From a delta proteobacterium MLS_D (GTDB lineage: Bacteria; Desulfobacterota; Syntrophia; Syntrophales; UBA2210), in the NCBI GenBank assembly GCA_002030015.1, contig LQBH01000068.1:54425-118424 (forward strand): 64,000 bases of DNA, given 5' to 3'. The translations under genes were made by a program, and so were the position numbers. The notes beneath the pieces were generated by a model that saw only the letters and a list, made by a program, of their open reading frames with translations, ran no database searches and was not told the origin of the DNA. Below, piece by piece: positions 46,724 through 56,022 of the stretch; within the stretch, counting starts at the first letter, position 1; each line of letters starts with the position of its first letter.

Positions 46724-47017
46724 GGTACCAGCCTTATGTATTTAAAGTCATGATCCGGCGGCAGGAACAGCGCCGTAACGAGTTTTCCGGCACTTGATAT
46801 ATGCACAATATCTACCTGATATGACAGGAACAGTCAAGAATCGCGCAAAAAAATAATGATTGACAGACGGATAAAAAATGAATAGCGTTCACTATGTGAG
46901 CGATGCTCATATGTAATTCTCACGTCTTGGTTCTTTCCACTTTGTTCGATGCGCCGCGGCGACATTACGAGCCCCGGCGTTCGGAGCAACCGGCCTCGGC
47001 CGAAGGGAGGGGAACTC
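46724..47017. promoter_or_regulatory. Divergent control region between acyl-CoA ligase and SDR genes
   Basis: A 294-base AT-richer gap between divergent genes. TTGACA (46860-46865) followed after 17 bases by TAGCGT gives a weak + strand promoter. Just downstream is an inverted repeat, ATGTGAGC-GAT-GCTCATAT (46894-46912, 7 of 8 pairs), suited to the dimeric TetR-type repressor encoded at 51496. The SDR ribosome binding site GGGAGGGG is at the right end. Confidence 0.45.
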
Positions 47018-47854
47018 ATGTATTCCGACCTGAAAGGTAAAACAGCCATAGTGACGGGGGCGGGGAAGCGTACCGGCATCGGTTACGCCATAGCCCGCAA
47101 ACTTGCGTCCTGCGGCGCGAACGTGGTGATCGCAGACCTGGGGGTGGAACCGTCCGGCGACATGCAGGTGGCCCCGGGCGGCTGGGAGGAGATGTGTTCC
47201 ATCGCCGCCGACCTGTCGGACGCCTTCGGTGTAGCGTGCCGGGCCGCCAGGGTGGATGTGACCGGCAATGATTCAATAGCGAGCATGGTCGAGGAGGCGG
47301 GTAAAATAACCGGCCGGGTGGATGTATTGTGCAATAACGCGGGAGCGTCTTTCGGGGTGCCTGACACGGTGCAGTCCTATGACGAAGCGGCCTGGATGAG
47401 AACCATCGATGTCAATCTTCACAGCGTCTTCAGGGTCACCCGGGGCGTGCTGCCGTTGATGACGACCTCAGGCGGTTCCATCATAAACACCGCGTCGCGA
47501 GCGGGGAAGACGCCGCCCCTGTTCAACGGCGCCTACGCCGTCGCGAAAGCCGGCGTCATCATGTTGACGAAGGTCATGGCGCGGGAACTCGCCGGAAACA
47601 AAATACGGGTCAACGCGCTCTGTCCGGGACAGATCGGCACGGACCTTGAAAAATGGCGGTTCGGCCTGGAGGCGCAGTTTTTCGGCAGCACCGTGGAAGA
47701 GCGGGAACGGGAAATGTGTGCCTCTATTCCGGTCGGCCGCATCGGGACGCCCGACGAGGTGGCATCGCTGGCCGTTTTTCTCGCGTCGGACGCGTCATCG
47801 TACATCACCGGCCAGGCCGTCAATGTTACGGGCGGCCAGTTGATGGAACTCTGA
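47018..47854 (+). CDS. Short-chain dehydrogenase/reductase
   Basis: A 278-residue classical SDR. NAD(P) motif TGAGKRTGIGYAIA (about 14-27), NNAGASFG, catalytic Ser region NTASRAGKT, YxxxK in YAVAKAGVIML and the C-terminal YITGQAVNVTGGQ typical of FabG-like enzymes. Asp after strand 2 (VVIADLG) suggests NAD(H). ATG 47018 has AAGGGAGGGG upstream; an earlier frame start at 46949 falls in the control region. It is the first gene of the rightward catabolic operon and is followed after 16 bases by the ThDP enzyme gene. Confidence 0.9.
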   Translation: MYSDLKGKTAIVTGAGKRTGIGYAIARKLASCGANVVIADLGVEPSGDMQVAPGGWEEMCSIAADLSDAFGVACRAARVDVTGNDSIASMVEEAGKITGRVDVLCNNAGASFGVPDTVQSYDEAAWMRTIDVNLHSVFRVTRGVLPLMTTSGGSIINTASRAGKTPPLFNGAYAVAKAGVIMLTKVMARELAGNKIRVNALCPGQIGTDLEKWRFGLEAQFFGSTVEEREREMCASIPVGRIGTPDEVASLAVFLASDASSYITGQAVNVTGGQLMEL

Positions 47855-47870
47855 AAGGAGAGTCAGGACA

Positions 47871-49568
47871 ATGGAAAACGTAATCGGCGGAAAGCTTGCT
47901 GCGGAAGCGCTTATCGAGCGGGGGGTTGATTATATTTTCACCATAAGCGGAGGACACATAACCCCGATTTACCAGTTTCTGGAAGGAAGCGGCGTCACAC
48001 TGTTCGACACGCGGCACGAGCAGGCCGCGGTGTTCATGGCGGAGGCGTACGGGAGGCTCAGGCGCAGGCCGGGGATAGCCATGGTGACAGCCGGACCCGG
48101 ATTTACCAACGCGCTTTCGGGCATCGCGAATGCCCGTCTTTCGAACTCGCCCCTGGTGCTGATATCGGGTTGCGTTGGCCTCGAGTCAATTGAGAAGCTG
48201 GACCTGCAGGATATGCGGCAGGTCCCGGTCATCGAGCCCATGGTGAAAAAGGCTCTGGTCTGCCACACGCCCCATCGTATCCCCGAGTTTGTTGACCTTG
48301 CCTACCGTAACGCCATCAGCGGAAGGCCGGGGCCGGTGTATCTCGAGTTGCCGGTAGATGTTCTCAACGGCGCCGTAAACACCGACAAGGTGAAAAAGGT
48401 CAACAGCACCTGTTGTGACTCGCGTCCCGTTGACCTTGAAGGCGCGGCGAAAATCATGGAGATGATCAGGAAGGCGCGGAAGCCCCTGCTTATTGCAGGC
48501 AGCGGAGCCTGGTACGCCGACGCAGCCGACGAGCTCGTCCGTTTCGTAGAAAATACGGGTATTCCCGCGCTCACATCGAGCCAGGGAAGGGGGATTATTC
48601 CCGACACGCATCCTCTCTGCTTCGAATCATCACTCGCCATACGTCCCGGCGCCGCACTGATGGCCAATATAAGCGCCGACCTTATTATTTTTCTGGGTTC
48701 GCGCATGAATCTCTATTACATCTTCGGCGACGTGTTCAGTCCCACGGCGAAGATTATTCAGGTGGACATCGAGCCCGAGGAAATGGGGCGGAACCGCTCC
48801 ATCGACCTGGCCGTGATCAGCGATGTGAAGGCGCTGCTTGCTGAATGTAACCGCCTGCTGGATGCCTCGGGCGATGCGGAGAATCTGCGGACATCTTTCA
48901 GGGAATGGGTGGAGGTTCTTGAAAAGGCCGACAGTGAATCGAAAGCCCAGACGCAGCCCCAGTGGGAAAGCGACGCTGTACCAATTCACGCCATGCGGGC
49001 GGCTCACGAGGTCAACACATTCATGAACAGGCCGGACGACATTGTGGTGGCGGACGGCGGGGATGCCCAGGTCTGGATGGGCATGACCAGGACAGTGGCT
49101 GGCCCCGGGAGTTATCTCGACGCCAATCTCTTCGGCTGCCTCGGCGTGGGACTTCCCTACGCGAACGCGGCTCAGCTCGTCAACCCCGGGAAAAGGGTCT
49201 GCCTGTTCTGCGGCGACGGTTCAACGGGTTTCAACTTCATGGAGTTCGAAACGGCGATTCGCAGGAAGCTGCCCGTCGTGGTCGTGATATCCAACGATCT
49301 CGGCTGGGGTATGATCCGCCACAGCCAGAGTTTGCGGCTCGGTCATTCCATCAATGATGGCTGCGAAATTGGCTACGTTCCCTATCACAAACTCGTCGAG
49401 GCGCTCGGCGGGTTCGGCGTGGAAGTGGACCGGCCGGAGGACATCCGCCCGGCGCTCGAAGCGGCTTTCGCGTCGGGGAAAACGGCCTGCATCAACGTCA
49501 TGACCGACCCGGACACCGTCAGTCCCGGCAGCGTGGCGCTGGCGGACCTGGGAAGTTACAAGGCGTGA
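47871..49568 (+). CDS. ThDP-dependent enzyme, acetolactate synthase/2-hydroxyacyl-CoA lyase-like
   Basis: A 565-residue three-domain ThDP enzyme. The activating Glu is E50 (LFDTRHEQAAVFMAEAYGR). The central domain includes ARKPLLIAGSGAWYADA. The ThDP/Mg motif is GDGSTGFNFMEFETAIRRKLPVVVVISNDLGWGM (GDG...N). Residues 26-30 read SGGHI, with His29 at the place of the benzaldehyde-lyase His29, unlike the GGA of acetolactate synthases. That favours a C-C lyase or carboligase such as 2-hydroxyacyl-CoA lyase or oxalyl-CoA decarboxylase relatives. No small regulatory subunit is present. The aldehyde:ferredoxin oxidoreductase gene downstream could oxidise an aldehyde made here (inference). Confidence 0.8.
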   Translation: MENVIGGKLAAEALIERGVDYIFTISGGHITPIYQFLEGSGVTLFDTRHEQAAVFMAEAYGRLRRRPGIAMVTAGPGFTNALSGIANARLSNSPLVLISGCVGLESIEKLDLQDMRQVPVIEPMVKKALVCHTPHRIPEFVDLAYRNAISGRPGPVYLELPVDVLNGAVNTDKVKKVNSTCCDSRPVDLEGAAKIMEMIRKARKPLLIAGSGAWYADAADELVRFVENTGIPALTSSQGRGIIPDTHPLCFESSLAIRPGAALMANISADLIIFLGSRMNLYYIFGDVFSPTAKIIQVDIEPEEMGRNRSIDLAVISDVKALLAECNRLLDASGDAENLRTSFREWVEVLEKADSESKAQTQPQWESDAVPIHAMRAAHEVNTFMNRPDDIVVADGGDAQVWMGMTRTVAGPGSYLDANLFGCLGVGLPYANAAQLVNPGKRVCLFCGDGSTGFNFMEFETAIRRKLPVVVVISNDLGWGMIRHSQSLRLGHSINDGCEIGYVPYHKLVEALGGFGVEVDRPEDIRPALEAAFASGKTACINVMTDPDTVSPGSVALADLGSYKA

Positions 49569-49657
49569 TTTCTTTCCGACGGGCGGCCAGGGTAAACGGG
49601 GCATATACAACCCATTCCGGCGACGTTTCGGGGAAGTGAAACAGGGACAGATGAACT

Positions 49658-51481
49658 ATGTTCGGGTACATGGGGAAAATACTGTACTGTGATCTGACGG
49701 GCGGCACGCATACCGTCGAGACACTGGAAGAAAGTTTCGCGAGGAAATACCTGGGAGGAAACGGGTTCGCCGCCGCGATAATCCACCGCCTGGTGTCTCC
49801 ACAGATTGATCCCCTTTCCCCGGACAACATCGTGGTGTTCGCCTCTGGTCCGGTCAACGGGACTCCCCTGTGGGGCGCCGGCAGAGGTCACGCCGCGACG
49901 ATATCCCCGCAGACGGGGCTGTTTTTCGACTCCAACTTCGGAGGTAATTTCGGCTGGATGATGAAACGCGCGGGGTTCGACGCCTACGTGATAATGGGAG
50001 CGGCTTCTTCCCCGGTGTACATAATGGTCGATGAAGGCAACGTCGAGATCAGGGACGCGTCTTTACTGTGGGGCCGGGGCGCCGGTGAAACGCACGAACA
50101 GTTGCGCGGGGAACATGGCGGCGGGATCGAGAGCGCGGTGATCGGACCGGCCGGAGAAAACGGTGTCGTCTACGCGAATATTGTCTGCAGCGGTTCGCGT
50201 GTCAGCGTGGCCGGCAGGGGCGGCATCGGTGCCGTTCTCGGATCGAAGAAATGCAAGGCGCTGGTGCTGCGGGGGAAAGAAGGAACATCCGTCGCCCGGC
50301 CTGTCGAACTGAAAAACGAGATCAGACGGAGCCTGCCTGGCCTGCGTGAAAAGGCGAAACAGCTTACCGACTTCGGAACGCCGGTGCTGGTGAAGATAAT
50401 TAACGATAGGGGACGGCTCGGTACCCGTAACAATACGAAAGAAGTGTTTGACGGGGCTGACGCGGTAAGTGGCGAGGTCATAGCAAAACTGTACAAGCGG
50501 AAGAATATCGCCTGTCACGGCTGTCCGGTTGCCTGCGGAAAACTGGTTGACGTGCCGACCGGCGACTGTGCCGGGCGGACGGTGAAGATGCCGGAATATG
50601 AAACTATTTATGCGATGGGATCGATGCTTGAGAACAGCGATCCCGTGTCAATTTTCAACGGCAACGTGCAATGCGACGAAATGGGCATGGATACAATCAG
50701 TTTCGGCGTGACGCTGGCATTCGTGGCCGAGTGCCTGGAACGGGGAATCATATCGCCCGGCGAGCTGGGCGGCGACATCAGGTTCGGCGTGCAGCGGGAC
50801 CTTTCTGGCGCGGCACGCGAGACTGCCCTGAGACAGGGCGCGGGCCGTCTTTTCGCGCTCGGTTCTCAGGAGCTGGCGAAGCGTTTCGGAAAAAATGCTG
50901 AAAAACTGCTTTATTGCAGCCGGGGCCTGGAAATACCCGGACACTCGGCGCGCGGTCTGCGAAACATGGGGCTGGCGTACGCCACATCGACGAGGGGCGG
51001 AAGCCATCACGACGCCCGGCCGGACTACAGCGAACCGGAAACAGATCCCGGTTTCGACGGGCAGCCCGACTACACGTTCCAGAGCCAGAACAACACCGTC
51101 ATCGGTGATTCCCTGGTAATTTGCCGGTTCGTCCAGGAGCGGGTTTTCGGCACGGTTCTCAATGAATCCTACCTGCCCGTCGTAAACGTGATAACCGGGT
51201 GGAACATGACACTGGAGGAACTGGAACGAATCGCGGAGAGAATCTACACGCTGGAGAGATTCATCAACATCAGACGGGAAGCGGGGCGTTACCGTGATTC
51301 GCTCCCCTGGCGCGTGATGAACGAACCCATTCCCGAGGGACCGTCCAGGGGACGTTTCTGCCCACGGGATGATCTTTACAAGATGCTTGCCGCGTACTAT
51401 CGGCTTCGCGGATGGGATGAGCAGGGGAATCCCACCGAGGCTGTGCTTCAAAAGCTGGGCATCGAGAGCGGAATTACGTAG
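49658..51481 (+). CDS. Aldehyde:ferredoxin oxidoreductase family (tungsten/molybdopterin) protein
   Basis: A 607-residue AOR-family enzyme, expected to oxidise aldehydes to acids with ferredoxin, using a bis-pterin W/Mo cofactor and one [4Fe-4S] cluster. Cluster ligands are visible: C286, C289, C293 in ACHGCPVACG, and C489 in DSLVICRF. The N-terminal domain starts GKILYCDLTGGTHTVE, and pterin-binding blocks include SVAGRGGIGAVLGSKKCKALVL and GLRNMGLAYATSTRGGSHHDA. Length matches the family. It follows the ThDP enzyme gene by 89 bases and precedes a TetR gene by 14. Confidence 0.92.
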   Translation: MFGYMGKILYCDLTGGTHTVETLEESFARKYLGGNGFAAAIIHRLVSPQIDPLSPDNIVVFASGPVNGTPLWGAGRGHAATISPQTGLFFDSNFGGNFGWMMKRAGFDAYVIMGAASSPVYIMVDEGNVEIRDASLLWGRGAGETHEQLRGEHGGGIESAVIGPAGENGVVYANIVCSGSRVSVAGRGGIGAVLGSKKCKALVLRGKEGTSVARPVELKNEIRRSLPGLREKAKQLTDFGTPVLVKIINDRGRLGTRNNTKEVFDGADAVSGEVIAKLYKRKNIACHGCPVACGKLVDVPTGDCAGRTVKMPEYETIYAMGSMLENSDPVSIFNGNVQCDEMGMDTISFGVTLAFVAECLERGIISPGELGGDIRFGVQRDLSGAARETALRQGAGRLFALGSQELAKRFGKNAEKLLYCSRGLEIPGHSARGLRNMGLAYATSTRGGSHHDARPDYSEPETDPGFDGQPDYTFQSQNNTVIGDSLVICRFVQERVFGTVLNESYLPVVNVITGWNMTLEELERIAERIYTLERFINIRREAGRYRDSLPWRVMNEPIPEGPSRGRFCPRDDLYKMLAAYYRLRGWDEQGNPTEAVLQKLGIESGIT

Positions 51482-51495
51482 AGGAGAAGGGCGAC

Positions 51496-52122
51496 ATGGG
51501 GTCACAGGAACGAAGAAGACGTGAAAAAGAACTCAGAAGAAAACAGATTCTCGACGCCGCCCGGAAACTCCTGTTTCAGAAAGGCATCAATGCCACCACG
51601 GTGAATCAGATCGCGCGCAACGCGGAGTTGAGCGTGGGCACGCTGTATCTGTATTTCAAGAACAAGGAAGACATTTATGCGGCGTTGCAGGAGGAAGGGC
51701 TCAACATCCTGCACAAAATGATCAAAAAGGCGGCTTCCGGTCCGGCCGAACCGCTGCAAAAACTCGAGAATATCGCGCTTGCCTATCTGGAGTTCAGCAG
51801 GCGGCGCCGTCGTTATTACGAGATATACAATCATTTCCTTTCAGCACCCGACGTCGTGTTTTCCCCCGGATTGAAAACGAAAATCGATGAGCACGGCAAC
51901 AGAATTTTGAAGATAGTTGAAGAAGTACTTCAAATGATTCTTCCGGGCCGTCCGAACGCGCGGGATCTGCGCAGGGCCTCGCTGATTCTCTGGTCCACGA
52001 TTCACGGGATGCTGCAGTTCAGAAAGTTGGAAAACACAATGCCTGAGGGCGAAGATTTTCGTGAGCTGTACCTTGACGCGGCCGCCTGCGCGCTCAGGGG
52101 TGTGGTGAAGGAGGAAGGATAA
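51496..52122 (+). CDS. TetR/AcrR family transcriptional regulator
   Basis: A 208-residue regulator. After a basic N-terminus (ERRRREKELRRKQI) comes a TetR helix-turn-helix (about 19-63: ILDAARKLLFQKGINATTVNQIARNAELSVGTLYLYFKNKEDIYAAL). The C-terminal half is helical with no recognisable ligand signature, though the arrangement is like FadR-type acyl-CoA sensors. It sits inside the catabolic operon and overlaps the transporter start (TAATG). Probable target: the palindrome at 46894-46912. Confidence 0.88.
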   Translation: MGSQERRRREKELRRKQILDAARKLLFQKGINATTVNQIARNAELSVGTLYLYFKNKEDIYAALQEEGLNILHKMIKKAASGPAEPLQKLENIALAYLEFSRRRRRYYEIYNHFLSAPDVVFSPGLKTKIDEHGNRILKIVEEVLQMILPGRPNARDLRRASLILWSTIHGMLQFRKLENTMPEGEDFRELYLDAAACALRGVVKEEG

Positions 52123-53684
52123 TGACGGAGACGAAGATCGGGCGGGACGGCGGAAACGGCGTTACACAGGGTACCGTGCGTCAAAATCTCTATCTTGCTC
52201 TGGGAGCGGGACTTTTCCTGCTGATCTATTATCTTCCGCCTCCACCTACGCTCATCGTGGGCCAGGATGCCGTCGTGCTGACCCAGGCCGGAAAGATCTG
52301 TCTGGGGCTGCTGCTGGTAGCGATCTTCTACTGGATAACCGAGGTACTGCCGTTCCACGTCACGGCCCTGTGCGCACTGCTCCTCATGCCGATTCTGGGC
52401 GTTACCGACGGAGTGCGGGTGCTCGCGGCCGATGGAACGGTGACGCAGATAGCGGGTGTGGCGCAGGGATACAAGGAAATCGTGCGCATGAGCTTCGGCA
52501 ACGACCTCATCCTGTTCTTCATCGGTATTTTTCTGCTTTCCGGCGCATTTACCTACACAAAACTGGGAACATGGATGACGCTCAAGATGCTCCAGATTCT
52601 CGGAGTAAGCACGCGCAGGGTCATACTGGGGTTTCTGATCATGGGCGCCCTTATATCCATGTGGGTCTCGGACATGGGCGTGGTGTCCATATTACTGCCT
52701 ATCGGCGTGTCTATTCTCAGGCAGGCGAAATGCGAACCCCTGAAAAGTAATTTCGGCAAGGCGCTTATGATTTCTTCGTGCTGGGGACCGGTCATCGGAG
52801 GTATCGCGACGCCCGCGGGCTGCGCCCCGAACCCGATCGCGATAAGCTTCATGCAATCCTTCGCGGGCATGAGAATCACCTTCATCGACTGGATGATCAT
52901 AGGTGTGCCGGCGGCACTCGTACTCATTCCCTTCGGCTGGATCGTGCTGCTGCTCATGTTCCCGCCGGAAATCAAGGAGCTGCCGCTCACCAGGGAGGAG
53001 ATCCGTGGAAGGCTTCGTGAACTGGGCGGCCTGTCGAAGCCCGAGGTCGGCACTATTCTCATTTTCTCGCTGGTAATTTTTCTGTGGGTGTTCAATCCGC
53101 TGATCAGCAGCCTGTCTCACGGCATAATTGATCTTCCTATCAGCTATGTCGCGATTCTGGGAGGCATGCTTCTTTTTCTTCCACCGTTCCGGGTACTCAA
53201 CCAGGACACGGGAGGACGGGCCATTTCATGGGACAGCATTCTCCTGCTGATGGCGTCCCTCGGGCTGGGCATGATGACCTACCACACGGGAGCGGCGAAA
53301 TGGGTGGCCGTGTTTTTCCTCGGCGGCATCACCTCGTTCGGCCCGGTGCTCCTGATATTTGTGGTTGTCCTCGTGGTAATTTTTATTAAATTATTCCTGG
53401 CGAGCAACACCGTGACGGGAATTATTATCGTACCCATCCTCATTTCGCTTGCCGCGAGCTTCGATATTAACCCCTGGATGCTGGTGGCGCCGGCAGCGTT
53501 CACGGCATCCCTGGGCATCATCCTGGTCACGCAGACGCCGACCAACATTATTCCCTATACATCGGGATACTTTTCAATCGTCGATTTCGCGAAGGTCGGC
53601 CTGGTAATGTCCGTGATCATGGCGGTGCTCGTAACAGCCGTGATCGCCGTGATCGGACCGATCAGCGGTATTTACGCGTATTAA
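52122..53684 (+). CDS. DASS/SLC13-family sodium:dicarboxylate-type transporter
   Basis: A 520-residue membrane protein with 11-12 hydrophobic segments. Family features: VAIFYWITEVLPFHVTALCALLLMPILGV near the N-terminus, NDLILFFIGIFLLSGAF, the first substrate-site hairpin near WGPVIGGIATPAGCAPNPIAISFM (a variant of the SNT motif region), and the second near NTVTGIIIVPILISLA and TQTPTNIIPYTSGYFS. Members move di- or tricarboxylates, sulfate or related anions. Its place in the operon suggests uptake of the pathway substrate. Confidence 0.85.
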   Translation: MTETKIGRDGGNGVTQGTVRQNLYLALGAGLFLLIYYLPPPPTLIVGQDAVVLTQAGKICLGLLLVAIFYWITEVLPFHVTALCALLLMPILGVTDGVRVLAADGTVTQIAGVAQGYKEIVRMSFGNDLILFFIGIFLLSGAFTYTKLGTWMTLKMLQILGVSTRRVILGFLIMGALISMWVSDMGVVSILLPIGVSILRQAKCEPLKSNFGKALMISSCWGPVIGGIATPAGCAPNPIAISFMQSFAGMRITFIDWMIIGVPAALVLIPFGWIVLLLMFPPEIKELPLTREEIRGRLRELGGLSKPEVGTILIFSLVIFLWVFNPLISSLSHGIIDLPISYVAILGGMLLFLPPFRVLNQDTGGRAISWDSILLLMASLGLGMMTYHTGAAKWVAVFFLGGITSFGPVLLIFVVVLVVIFIKLFLASNTVTGIIIVPILISLAASFDINPWMLVAPAAFTASLGIILVTQTPTNIIPYTSGYFSIVDFAKVGLVMSVIMAVLVTAVIAVIGPISGIYAY

Positions 53685-53714
53685 CGTGAAGGCGATAAGA
53701 AAGGAGGGGCCGTC

Positions 53715-54728
53715 ATGAAAGCCGTCGTCTACGACAGGAAAGAAAAACTGAAATTCCGTGAAATTCCGGCGCCCGTGCCGGAGCCGGACCAGGTGCTTGT
53801 CAGGGTGCGCCACACAGGGTTCTGCGGGTCCGATCACTCTCTGATCGAGAGCGGAAGTTTGTCGGAGGGTTACATCGTTGGTCACGAGGTAAGCGGCGTT
53901 GTTGAAGAAATCGGTTCCGCGGTCGCCGGGCACGTTGTGGGCGAAAACGTCATGATTCGACCCACGTTCTGCGGGAAGTGCCGTGATTGTCTTCAGGGCA
54001 GGCCTCACCTGTGCGCCGTCGGCCGTCGAAGCATCGGTATTGGCGATCTTCCCGGCGGTTTCGCCGAGTACCTTGTCTGCTATCCCGAAATGCTTATTTC
54101 CGCGCCGGAGGGAGTCGATTCCCGAAACGTCGCGCTGGCCGAACCTTTTGCCGCCTCACTTCATGCCATTCATGTTTCGGGGGCACAGTCAGGTTCCGCG
54201 CTTGTGATAGGGGGAGGACCTATCGGTCTGGCGCTGGTGCGCCTGCTGAAAATCATGAACTTCAGCCCGGTGGCGCTTTCCGAACCCGTCAAGGAGAAAC
54301 GGGATCTTGCCGTCGCCATCGGCGCTGATCGTGTTCTGGACCCGTTGGAGGTCGATCTCGTTTTTCACTCGTTCCAGGACACACCGGAAAGAGGGTACGA
54401 AACCGTTTATGAATGTTCGGGGGCCGAGGGCGCCCTGCCCGACGCGATGCGATGTTGTGCCAACGGCGGGACGGTGTGCGTCGTGAGTATAATCATGCGG
54501 AACATAGAGATCGCTCCCATGTTTCTTAACTTCAAGGAAATCAAACTTACCGGCTCCTATTCCAACACGCACGAGGAAAACAGGCAGTGCCTGGACTGGA
54601 TGGCGAAGGGCCTGCTGGACGGCACGACCCTGATATCAGACGAAATCAGTCTTGAGGAACTGCCGGGCGTGTACCGCGAGCGAATCGACACGGGACGTGC
54701 CGTCAAAGTCATGATAGATGTCGAATGA
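53715..54728 (+). CDS. Zinc-dependent medium-chain alcohol dehydrogenase
   Basis: A 337-residue MDR enzyme. Catalytic zinc region: GFCGSDH and GHEVSGVVEEIGS. The structural-zinc lobe has CGKCRDCLQGRPHLC (four Cys). The nucleotide motif VIGGGPIGLALVRLL (about 156-170) follows. The arrangement resembles threonine 3-dehydrogenase, sorbitol dehydrogenase and 2,3-butanediol dehydrogenase relatives. AAGGAGGGG precedes ATG 53715. Last gene of the catabolic operon; it probably oxidises or reduces a hydroxy/keto intermediate. Confidence 0.9.
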   Translation: MKAVVYDRKEKLKFREIPAPVPEPDQVLVRVRHTGFCGSDHSLIESGSLSEGYIVGHEVSGVVEEIGSAVAGHVVGENVMIRPTFCGKCRDCLQGRPHLCAVGRRSIGIGDLPGGFAEYLVCYPEMLISAPEGVDSRNVALAEPFAASLHAIHVSGAQSGSALVIGGGPIGLALVRLLKIMNFSPVALSEPVKEKRDLAVAIGADRVLDPLEVDLVFHSFQDTPERGYETVYECSGAEGALPDAMRCCANGGTVCVVSIIMRNIEIAPMFLNFKEIKLTGSYSNTHEENRQCLDWMAKGLLDGTTLISDEISLEELPGVYRERIDTGRAVKVMIDVE

Positions 54729-54766
54729 GCGGGGCGTGTTTTTCTCCGCGATGGCAGGATAAACGA

Positions 54767-55291
54767 TCACGGTGGTTTTTCGTCGTGTCGTACATAAATC
54801 AGCTTGCCGGTTTGGAATCCAAGGTTTTTCGCGGTTTCGACGAGGTGTCGCGTGATATCGTTCGGCAGGCGAGGAGCGCGCGCCAGAATCCACAAGTAGG
54901 AGCGGTTCGGGCCGCATACCAGCGCATAGGAATATTCCGACCGATCCAGTTCAACGATCACGTAGGACCCGTAAAACGGTCCAAAAAAAGAAACTTTCAA
55001 AAATCCCAGGTCGGGATGGTCGACCATTTTGGCCGTACCTTCAATTTCCTTCCAGCGTTTTTCCTCGGCGGCATAGCCCCGGTTTATGACCCTGATGCTT
55101 CCGTCGGCCCGCAGGCTGTAATCGGCGGTAACGGAGGTCATCCCCCTTTCAAATGAATGATCAAGACGGGCGATTTCATACCATGTGCCAAGGTATCTCT
55201 CCAGCTGGAAGTTTTCCACCGGTGTAATGCCTTCCGGAATGCCGACGCATCCGGCGAGTACCAGAACGAACAGCAAGGTAAATTTTCTCAT
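54767..55291 (-). CDS. Outer-membrane lipocalin lipoprotein (Blc-like)
   Basis: A 174-residue lipocalin. The start is set at ATG 55291 because it gives a lipoprotein signal peptide (MRKFTLLFVLVLAGCVG, lipobox LAGC) with GGAG nine bases upstream; the frame extends to 55492 without support. The lipocalin motif is NFQLERYLGTWYEIARLDHSFERG, with later strands SIRVINRGYAAEEKRWKEIEGTA and WILARAPRLP. Blc-type proteins bind lysophospholipids or fatty acids in the outer membrane under stress. Confidence 0.9.
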   Translation of the reverse strand: MRKFTLLFVLVLAGCVGIPEGITPVENFQLERYLGTWYEIARLDHSFERGMTSVTADYSLRADGSIRVINRGYAAEEKRWKEIEGTAKMVDHPDLGFLKVSFFGPFYGSYVIVELDRSEYSYALVCGPNRSYLWILARAPRLPNDITRHLVETAKNLGFQTGKLIYVRHDEKPP

Positions 55292-55617
55292 GTCCGCTTT
55301 CTCCATTGGATCGCGCTTTCGATAACAGGGCCTGATCCACGCAAAAAATATATTGTTCGCGGCCTCTTCAGCCGACACTGTAATGCTTGTACCGTCGTAA
55401 AACAAGGAACATCTGTTCAGGCCGTCGGCGGAAGCATTGAGCCTTTCGAACATAAAAGGTGTTTTTCTTAACGTGCCATGTGGTATATACACCGGCGCCG
55501 TCTTTCATGGCATGGTTTCAGTACGGTGAGAGTGTGTGCGCATGAGGTGGAAATGTTTGTTCGGGAGGCCGGGAACCCCGTTTCAGGGTGACAGTATCGC
55601 CCGGCTACAACGCGGGA

Positions 55618-55911
55618 ATGATGACAACGGAAGGTAGAACACTCGAGGTGATGATTAAGATATTCTGCCGGGGCCACCACGGCAACAAAGAAGAGTTGTG
55701 CCCGGATTGTCGGGAGCTCCTGGAATACGCGCAGAAACGTCTTGACAAATGTCCCTTCGGGGAAAACAAACCGAGGTGTTCGGATTGTACGGTGCATTGT
55801 TACAAGCCGGAGATGAGAGAGAAAATCAGGGCCGTCATGAAATATTCGGGTCCGCGCATGGTTTATAAACACCCCGTTTTAACGGGTGCTCATTATATCA
55901 AGCGGAAATAG
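55618..55911 (+). CDS. Nitrous oxide-stimulated promoter family (YgbA-like) protein
   Basis: A 97-residue cysteine-rich protein. It contains CRGHHGNKEELCPDCRELLEYA and the signature KPRCSDCTVHCYKPEMREKIRAVMKYSGPRM, which together define the YgbA_NO family, named from a promoter responding to nitrogen oxides. The clustered Cys/His residues suggest metal binding. ATG 55618 or the adjacent ATG 55621 is more likely than GTG 55588. It stands alone between the lipocalin and acyl-CoA synthetase genes. Confidence 0.82.
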   Translation: MMTTEGRTLEVMIKIFCRGHHGNKEELCPDCRELLEYAQKRLDKCPFGENKPRCSDCTVHCYKPEMREKIRAVMKYSGPRMVYKHPVLTGAHYIKRK

Positions 55912-56022
55912 CTTACATCAGCGGTGCGCCACGCCCTGTTCCGTAAAAAAGGGTACTGTGATATGTCACGCGGGCGGATCGATAACGATAACCACAAGAA
56001 ACCAGTAACGAGGAAGGATGTC

